Source of the DNA: Myxococcota bacterium | GTDB taxonomy: Bacteria; Myxococcota_A; UBA9160; JAFDET01 | Direction of reading: 5' to 3' | DNA length: 42,732 nt | Assembly: GCA_028278065.1 (NCBI GenBank) | Contig: JANQFA010000006.1 | Coordinates: 1-42,732 of the forward strand | Shown here: in pieces, positions 37,350 through 42,732 of the stretch | Layout of the letters: each line of letters begins with the position of its first letter | Numbering within the stretch: position 1 is the first letter of the stretch | Program-made: the position numbers and the translations under genes | Notes under the pieces: model-generated | What the model was told of the DNA's origin: nothing | Database searches by the model: none | The model's input: the letters and a program-made list of their open reading frames with translations, nothing else

Positions 37350-38476
37350 TTGCGGAACCTCTGCTCGTCGACGGGCGCCTGACGGGCGACCGCGATCAAC
37401 ACTCCGGCTGCGAAGAAGGCCGCCACCAGGGCGGTGCGTCCGTACGAAAGGAAGGGAAGCGGAAGCCCCTTGGGCGGGACGCTCCCGGTGACCACCGCAG
37501 CGTTCAGGGCGGCCGGAATCGCGAGGAGCATCGTGGCCCCGAACGCCAGCAGCATCGCGAAGCGGTCGTTGGCGCGCCGCGCGATCTGGAGGCCCGCCAC
37601 CACGAGCGCGGCGAACGCGCCGAGCACGGCGAGCACCCCGATGAGCCCGGCCTCCTCGGCGATCACCGCCAGGATGAAGTCGGTGTGCGCTTCCGGGAGG
37701 TAGTAGAGCTTCTGGCGACCGTCGCCGATCCCCACCCCGGTGAGCCCGCCGCGGGCGAAGCCCACGAACGACTGCACCAGCTGGAACCCCTCGGCATCGG
37801 AGCGTGCCCACGGATCGAGGAAGCCCGTGAGTCGCCGCCAGGCGTAGGGCGTGGTGAAGACGTAGGTGCCGACCAGCGTGGCCCCCATGAATGCAGGCAG
37901 GGTGAAGACCCGGAGCGGCGTGCCGGCGACGAAGAGGAGCGCACAGGTCAGGAGGAGCACGACGACGGCGTTGCCGAGATCGGGCTGCAGGATGAGAAGG
38001 GCCGCCGGCGTCACGGCCAGCAGGGCGGGCCCCCACAGGCGGCTCGGGGAGTTGGGCCGCGCCTCGCTGCGGGAGCAGAGGAACGCGACCGCGAGCACCG
38101 TCGCCACCTTGGCGAGTTCGGCGGGCTGGAAGCGGAAGCCGATCCCCGGAACCGCCAGCCAACGCTGGGCGCCGTTCACCTCCACGCCGGCCAGCAGGGT
38201 GGAGATCAGCAGGACCAGCGCGCCCGCCCAGAGCGGCAGCGCGACCACGCGCCAGAAGCCGAGCGGAATCTGCGACACCAGCCAGGCCCCCGTTCCGGCT
38301 ATGGCGAGCGCGCCCAGGTGGCGCAGGAAGTGGGGCGATACGCCGAAGCTCCCCTGCCCGGAGAAGGGCGCAGTGGTGCTGTGGATCATGACGAGGCCGA
38401 AGCCGGCGAGGCCGATCACCGCCGCCAGCAGGGCCGCATCGGGGGCGGGTCGACTGCTCTGGCTCCGCGCGGTCAC
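37346..38476 (-). CDS. ftsW: Lipid II glycosyltransferase/division protein FtsW
   Basis: A 376-residue SEDS-family inner-membrane protein with about ten helices that polymerises septal peptidoglycan. Markers are FQPAELAKVATVLAVAFL, LILQPDLGNAVVV, the LTGVGIGDGRQKLYYLPEAH loop with TDFILAVIAEEAGLIG, and the final GLPLPFLSYGRTALV. GTG start overlaps the murD stop by four bases. Its partner transpeptidase FtsI is not in the window and probably lies beyond the right edge. Confidence 0.96.
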   Translation of the reverse strand: MTARSQSSRPAPDAALLAAVIGLAGFGLVMIHSTTAPFSGQGSFGVSPHFLRHLGALAIAGTGAWLVSQIPLGFWRVVALPLWAGALVLLISTLLAGVEVNGAQRWLAVPGIGFRFQPAELAKVATVLAVAFLCSRSEARPNSPSRLWGPALLAVTPAALLILQPDLGNAVVVLLLTCALLFVAGTPLRVFTLPAFMGATLVGTYVFTTPYAWRRLTGFLDPWARSDAEGFQLVQSFVGFARGGLTGVGIGDGRQKLYYLPEAHTDFILAVIAEEAGLIGVLAVLGAFAALVVAGLQIARRANDRFAMLLAFGATMLLAIPAALNAAVVTGSVPPKGLPLPFLSYGRTALVAAFFAAGVLIAVARQAPVDEQRFRK

Positions 38477-39804
38477 CGTCCCTCCTCCTCGGCGATGCGC
38501 GCAGCGAGCGCCTCGCGGAAGCGACGCCCGCGTTCCTCGAAGCTCGCGAACTGGTCGAAGCTGGCGCAGGCGGGCGAGAGCAGGACCACGTCTCCGGGCT
38601 CGGCCAGCTCGAAGGCGCGCGCGACGGCGCCGTCGAGGTCCCGGATGCGCTCGGCGGGGGCCACGCCCTCGAGCGTTCGCGCGAGCTCCGCTGCGGCTTC
38701 GCCGATGAGGAGCGCACAGCGCACGCGCCCGCGCGCCGCTTCCGCCAGCGGTGCGAAGTCCAGCTTCTTGTCGCGCCCGCCCGCGATCCAGAGGATCGGG
38801 GCACTCAGGCTCTCCAGCGCAGACACCGCGGCGCCGACGTTGGTCGCCTTGGAGTCGTCGATCCAGAGCGCCCCGGCGGCGCGCCCGATCCGCTCGCGCC
38901 GATGGGGCAGGGCGCGGAAGTCGGCGAGGCCGGCCGCGGCGCGGCGCGGGTCCGCGCCCAGCGCGGCCACTGCGGCCAGGGCTGCTGCGGCGTTGTCGCG
39001 ATCGGCCCCCGAGAGGTCGGCCTCGTCGAGATCGACCCGCGTGTCCGTGGGTCCCGCGCGGAGCGTCACGCCCCCGGCGTCGAGCCACGCGCCCCGCTCG
39101 TAGGGTCCGCTGCGCCCGAAGGCGAAGACGCGCGCCCTGGCGTCGCCGGCGAGCGACCAGACCTCGGTGTCGTCGCGGCAGAGCACCGCCGCGTCTTCGG
39201 CGTTCTGACGGCGCAGGATGCGCGCCTTGGCAGCGCGGTAGGCGGCGAAGCTCCCGTGGCGGTCCAGGTGGTCGGGGCTCAGGTTGAGGATGACCGCGAC
39301 GCGAGGCCGGAAGGCCTCGGTGGTCTCGAGCTGGAAGGAGGACACCTCGAGCACCGCGGCGTCGAGCGGGCGACCCACCAGATCGAGGGCGGAGCGCCCC
39401 ACGTTGCCGGCCGCCTCGGCGCGCAGCCCCGTCGCTCGCAGGGCCGACTCGATCATGCAGGTGACCGTCGACTTCCCGTTGGTTCCGGTCACGGCGACGA
39501 TCGGGACCCGGAGGAAGGCCGCCGCCAGCTCCACGTCGCCCGCCACCGCCCGGGCGCGCGCCGCGTAGCGGGCCGGCGGAACCCCGGGGCTCGGCACGAC
39601 GAGGTCGAAGTCGCCGGGATCGGGAAGCGGCGCGCCGCAGCGCACGTCCACGTCGGGGGGCAGCGCGTCGAGGGGCTGCAGCTCGGGGCGCGGGCGCTCG
39701 TCCGCGGCGACCACGCTGGCGCCACGGGCTGCGCAGAACGCGGCGGCGCTGCGCCCCGAGATCCCGAGGCCGAGCACCAACACCTTGCGTCCCGTGAGCT
39801 CCAT
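38473..39804 (-). CDS. murD: UDP-N-acetylmuramoylalanine--D-glutamate ligase MurD
   Basis: A 443-residue Mur ligase adding D-Glu. VLVLGLGISGRSAAAFCA is the N-terminal UDP-binding part, IVAVTGTNGKSTVTCMIESA the ATP loop, VLEVSSFQLETTEAF and LNLSPDHLDRHGSF the central domain, and IDDSKATNVGAAVSALESL with LLSPACASFDQF the C-terminal domain. Its stop overlaps ftsW by four bases, and mraY ends two bases upstream of its ATG. Confidence 0.97.
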   Translation of the reverse strand: MELTGRKVLVLGLGISGRSAAAFCAARGASVVAADERPRPELQPLDALPPDVDVRCGAPLPDPGDFDLVVPSPGVPPARYAARARAVAGDVELAAAFLRVPIVAVTGTNGKSTVTCMIESALRATGLRAEAAGNVGRSALDLVGRPLDAAVLEVSSFQLETTEAFRPRVAVILNLSPDHLDRHGSFAAYRAAKARILRRQNAEDAAVLCRDDTEVWSLAGDARARVFAFGRSGPYERGAWLDAGGVTLRAGPTDTRVDLDEADLSGADRDNAAAALAAVAALGADPRRAAAGLADFRALPHRRERIGRAAGALWIDDSKATNVGAAVSALESLSAPILWIAGGRDKKLDFAPLAEAARGRVRCALLIGEAAAELARTLEGVAPAERIRDLDGAVARAFELAEPGDVVLLSPACASFDQFASFEERGRRFREALAARIAEEEGR

Positions 39805-39806
39805 GG

Positions 39807-40880
39807 TCAGCGCAGCTTCAGCGACGAGAGCGCGACCAGGGCGAGGATGATCGAGACGATCCAGAAGCGGACCACGATCTTCTGCTCCGGCCAGCCGAGC
39901 TGCTCGAAGTGGTGGTGGATGGGGGCCATGAGAAAGACGCGCTTGCCCGTGAGCTTGAACCAGGCCACCTGGATCATCACCGACAGGGTCTCGACGACGA
40001 AGATCCCGCCGATCACCGCCAGCAGGATCTCCTGGCGGATCACGACGGCGATGGTGCCCAGGGCCCCGCCCAGCGCCAGGGCGCCCACGTCCCCCATGAA
40101 CACCTGGGCCGGCGAGGTGTTGAACCAGAGGAATCCCAGGCCGCCCCCCACCAGTGCGCCGCACACGATGGCCAGCTGGCCGCTCCCGGCCACGCCCTTG
40201 ATCCCGAGGTATTCGGAGATCACCGCGTGACCGGCGCAGTAGGCGAGGCCGGTGAACGTGGCGGCGGCGATCATCACCGGACCGATCGCCAGGCCGTCGA
40301 GCCCGTCGGTCAGGTTCACGCCGTTGCTGGCTCCCACGATGATGAATGCGGCGAGCGGCACGTAGAGGACACCCAGGTTGGGTGTGAAGTCCTTGAAGAA
40401 GGGCACCGAGAGCTCGGCGTCGAAGCTCGGGTGGGCGTAGATCGCGACGGCGACGGCGAGCGCGATTCCCCACTGCCAGACCAGCTTCCAGCGCGCCGGC
40501 AGTCCGTCGCTGCTTCCCCGCGTGACCTTGCGGTAGTCGTCGACGAAGCCGAGAGCGCCGTAGCCCACGGTCACGCCCAGCACGATCCAGACGAAGCGAT
40601 TGTCGAGCTCCGACCACAGCAGCACCGAGACCACGAGCGAGAGGAGGATCAGCAGGCCGCCCATGGTGGGCGTGCCCGCCTTGTCCTGGTGGTCGGGGCC
40701 GATCTCGCGGATCGGCTGGCCGACGCGCAGGCGACCCAGGGCGCGGATCAGCGGCGGGCCCAGCACGAAGGCCAGGAAGAGGGCGGTCAGGGTGGCCGCG
40801 CCGGTGCGGAACGTGATGTAGCGAACCACGTTGAACGCGCTGACGTCGGAGGCCAGGGGATACAGCAGGTGGTAGAGCAT
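39807..40880 (-). CDS. mraY: Phospho-N-acetylmuramoyl-pentapeptide-transferase MraY
   Basis: A 357-residue inner-membrane enzyme with about ten helices that makes lipid I. KAGTPTMGGLLILLSL, GALGFVDDYRKVTRG (the DD catalytic pair), NGVNLTDGLDGLAIGP and MAPIHHHFEQLGWPE (HHH motif) are all intact. The ATG shares one base with the murF stop. Length is normal. Confidence 0.98.
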   Translation of the reverse strand: MLYHLLYPLASDVSAFNVVRYITFRTGAATLTALFLAFVLGPPLIRALGRLRVGQPIREIGPDHQDKAGTPTMGGLLILLSLVVSVLLWSELDNRFVWIVLGVTVGYGALGFVDDYRKVTRGSSDGLPARWKLVWQWGIALAVAVAIYAHPSFDAELSVPFFKDFTPNLGVLYVPLAAFIIVGASNGVNLTDGLDGLAIGPVMIAAATFTGLAYCAGHAVISEYLGIKGVAGSGQLAIVCGALVGGGLGFLWFNTSPAQVFMGDVGALALGGALGTIAVVIRQEILLAVIGGIFVVETLSVMIQVAWFKLTGKRVFLMAPIHHHFEQLGWPEQKIVVRFWIVSIILALVALSSLKLR

Positions 40881-42265
40881 CAGTGGGCCTCCTCGCCCAG
40901 TGCGTCGACCACGGCCTCCATGCCCATCGATCGCGATCCCTTCACCAGCACCCAGTCGCCGTCCGAGAGCAGCTCGCGCACGCGTCGCCCCGCATCGAGG
41001 TGGCTGCTCTCCACGTGGATCCGCTCTGCGGGCATCCCGGCCTCGCGGGCCCCGTCCGCGAGGTCGCCGGCGTACTCGCCGAGCGCCAGCAGGAAGTCGA
41101 TCTCGAGCCGGGCCGCCAGGGCGCCCACCGCGCGGTGGGCGCCGGTCGCTGCATCCCCGAGCTCGCCCATGTCGCCCAGCACCGCCACCGCCCGTCGTCC
41201 GCCCTTCAGGCGCCCCAGGCTCTTCAGGGCCTCGGCCACCGACTCGGGATTGGCGTTGTAGGTGTCGTCTACGATGCGCAGGCCGCCCGCGCTGCGCGGC
41301 TCCATGCGGCCCCGCACCGAGGAGTGCGCCGCGAGTCCGGCCACCACGTGGTCGAGCGTGAAGCCCGCCGCCAGCGCGCCCGCCGCCGCGGCCAGGGCGT
41401 TGGGGATCGTCGTCTCGCCGAGGCCGCTCACGCGTACGTCGACGGCGCCCTGGGGAGCGGTGAGCCGGAAGCAGAAGCCCTCCAGGCCGGCCGGCTCGAC
41501 GTCCCGAGCGCGAACGTCGGCGTCTTCGCCGAGGCCGAAGGACAGCACCGCGCCCGGCGCGCGCCGGGCCTGGGCCGCCGCCAGCTCGTCGTCGGCGTTC
41601 ACGACGGCCAGACCCCCGGGTGCGAGCCCGCTGAAGAGGTCCCCCTTCTCGAGCGCGATCTCCTCCTGCGAGCCCAGGTGCTCGATGTGGGCGGTTCCGA
41701 TGTTGGTGATCACTCCGACGGTGGGCCGCGCGATCGCGGCCAGCGGCGCGATCTCGCCGCGGTGGTTCATGCCGATCTCGACCACCGCCGCCCGATGCTC
41801 GGGCTCGCGGGAGAGGAGGGTAAGCGGCAGGCCGTACTGGTTGTTGAGGTTGCCCCGGTTCTTGAGGCAGGGGCCGGCCTGGGAGAGGATCGCCGCGCAC
41901 ATCTCCTTGGTGGTGGTCTTGCCGTTGCTCCCGGTGATCGCGATCACGGGGCCCTCGAACTCGCTCCGGTGGCCGGCCGCGAGCGCGCCGAGTGCGAGCG
42001 TGGTGTCGTCCACGGCGATGGCGGTCGTGCCCGGGGGCGTCCGGCGTCCGCGCTCGACCAGACAACCCGCTGCGCCCGCCTCGAGCGCGCGCTCGAGGTA
42101 GTCGTGGGAATCGTGGTTGGGGCCGCGGACCGCGATGAAGAGGTCCCCCTTGGCGATGGTGCGCGTGTCGATCGAGACGCCGCCGAGCTCGAGTGCCGGG
42201 TCGCCCGAGAGCAGCTCGCCTTCGCACCAGCGGCAGGCGAGGTCGGCTCGGAACGGCACGCTCAT
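40880..42265 (-). CDS. murF: UDP-N-acetylmuramoyl-tripeptide--D-alanyl-D-alanine ligase MurF
   Basis: A 461-residue Mur ligase that adds the D-Ala-D-Ala dipeptide. ISITITGSNGKTTTKEM-type ATP loop (VIAITGSNGKTTTKEMCAAI), GNLNNQYGLPLTLL, EIGMNHRGEIAPLA and VDDTYNANPESVAEALKSL are specific MurF signatures. The ATG overlaps the murE stop (ATGA) and its stop overlaps mraY by one base. Confidence 0.97.
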   Translation of the reverse strand: MSVPFRADLACRWCEGELLSGDPALELGGVSIDTRTIAKGDLFIAVRGPNHDSHDYLERALEAGAAGCLVERGRRTPPGTTAIAVDDTTLALGALAAGHRSEFEGPVIAITGSNGKTTTKEMCAAILSQAGPCLKNRGNLNNQYGLPLTLLSREPEHRAAVVEIGMNHRGEIAPLAAIARPTVGVITNIGTAHIEHLGSQEEIALEKGDLFSGLAPGGLAVVNADDELAAAQARRAPGAVLSFGLGEDADVRARDVEPAGLEGFCFRLTAPQGAVDVRVSGLGETTIPNALAAAAGALAAGFTLDHVVAGLAAHSSVRGRMEPRSAGGLRIVDDTYNANPESVAEALKSLGRLKGGRRAVAVLGDMGELGDAATGAHRAVGALAARLEIDFLLALGEYAGDLADGAREAGMPAERIHVESSHLDAGRRVRELLSDGDWVLVKGSRSMGMEAVVDALGEEAH

Positions 42266-42732
42266 CCGACATCCCCGCGCCGTGCCAGTGCGGCGCGTGC
42301 CTCGATGCGGTCGTCGAAGGGCAGGCGCTCACGCCCCACGATCTGGTAGTCCTCGTGGCCCTTTCCGGCGATCACCACGATGTCGCCGGCCCCCGCTGCG
42401 GAGACGGCGAGCGCGATCGCCTCGCGGCGATCGGGAACGATCGTGTAGGCCCCGTCGGAGCAGCGCAGATCGTCCGGGTCGACGCGACTCAGGAGCCCGA
42501 GGCCCGCTTCGACGTCGGCGAGGATGGCCAGGGGATCCTCGGTGCGCGGGTTGTCGCTGGTGGCCCCCACGCGGTCGCTGGAGCGCACCCCCGCCTCGGC
42601 CATGAGCGGGCGCTTGCTCCGGTCGCGCTCGCCACCGCATCCGAACACCGTCACCACGCGCCCCTCGGCCAGCGGCCGGATCGTGCGCAGCAGCTTGTCC
42701 ACGGCATCGGGTGTGTGGGCGTAGTCGACCAG
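42262..42732 (-). CDS. murE: UDP-MurNAc-tripeptide synthetase MurE, C-terminal part (cut by window edge)
   Basis: The last 156 residues of MurE; the 5' part lies beyond the right edge. The visible frame enters with LVDYAHTPDAVDKLLRTIRP, continues with VFGCGGERDRSKRP and has the DNPRTEDP motif. DNPR is the usual mark of meso-diaminopimelate-specific MurE, as in Gram-negative bacteria. GKGHEDYQIVG near the end is also conserved. It overlaps murF by four bases. Confidence 0.96.
   Translation of the reverse strand: MVDYAHTPDAVDKLLRTIRPLAEGRVVTVFGCGGERDRSKRPLMAEAGVRSSDRVGATSDNPRTEDPLAILADVEAGLGLLSRVDPDDLRCSDGAYTIVPDRREAIALAVSAAGAGDIVVIAGKGHEDYQIVGRERLPFDDRIEARAALARRGDVG

Noticed and set aside
1-42732. 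Insertion sequences, prophage, tRNA or rRNA genes
   Set aside because: No transposase, integrase, phage structural gene, tRNA cloverleaf or rRNA segment was recognised on either strand.

Overview
The window reads as a chromosomal segment of a very GC-rich, diderm bacterium. The evidence is a division and cell-wall (dcw) cluster with FtsQ, FtsA and FtsZ, a MurE carrying the DNPR motif typical of meso-diaminopimelate ligases, and a Tat-exported molybdoenzyme. GTG and TTG starts are frequent, and stop/start overlaps of 1 to 8 bases are the rule. Gene content (many acyl-CoA dehydrogenases and crotonases, a P450, a deazaflavin (F420)-type reductase, and murC-murB-ftsQ-ftsA-ftsZ without ddl) suggests one of the former Deltaproteobacteria lineages (Myxococcota or Binatota-like). 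That placement is inference; no rRNA is present to confirm it.

Left part (1 to about 27.2 kb): a catabolic region. It opens with a 26-bp tandem repeat. Next come two overlapping acyl-CoA dehydrogenase genes, a crotonase and a TetR regulator on the plus strand. A minus-strand operon follows with two more acyl-CoA dehydrogenases and a limonene-epoxide-hydrolase-type protein. After these lie a truncated luciferase-like (LLM) oxidoreductase relic, a thioesterase and an MFS exporter. The centrepiece is a plus-strand operon (9627-16008) for a type II DMSO-reductase-family molybdoenzyme resembling ethylbenzene dehydrogenase and steroid C25 dehydrogenase: catalytic alpha, iron-sulfur beta, heme-binding gamma, TorD-like chaperone and a sugar-cation-symporter-type transporter. 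Then come a minus-strand VOC protein / P450 / alpha-beta hydrolase group, a small HemJ-like membrane protein and a crotonase. An acetoin-dehydrogenase-like E1alpha / E1beta / lipoyl-hydrolase set follows. The region ends with a minus-strand operon of F420-type reductase, two tautomerase-like proteins, a short-chain dehydrogenase and a crotonase. Together these can activate, dehydrogenate, hydrate and thiolytically prepare hydrophobic substrates such as terpenes, sterols, alkyl chains or aromatics, but no substrate can be read from sequence.

Middle part (about 26.6 to 30.1 kb): housekeeping and miscellaneous genes: LemA, a 429-bp gene-free stretch with strong hairpins, a quinone-oxidoreductase-like MDR protein, ndk, a possible 38-residue membrane peptide, and another crotonase placed directly downstream of ftsZ behind a perfect 13-bp hairpin.

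Right part (30.2 kb to the end): the dcw cluster on the minus strand, transcribed from right to left: murE (cut by the window edge), murF, mraY, murD, ftsW, murG, murC, murB, ftsQ, ftsA, ftsZ. Genes from murE to ftsQ overlap or abut by a few bases, so they are probably translationally coupled. A small AT-rich gap before ftsZ may hold its own promoter.

Unusual features: several short tandem repeats (26, 27, 33 and 15/18 bp), two of which contain stop codons or sit at a gene end; a lipoyl / E3-binding / alpha-beta hydrolase fusion; acyl-CoA dehydrogenase pairs in which one partner lacks the usual catalytic glutamate; and three of four crotonases without either catalytic glutamate.
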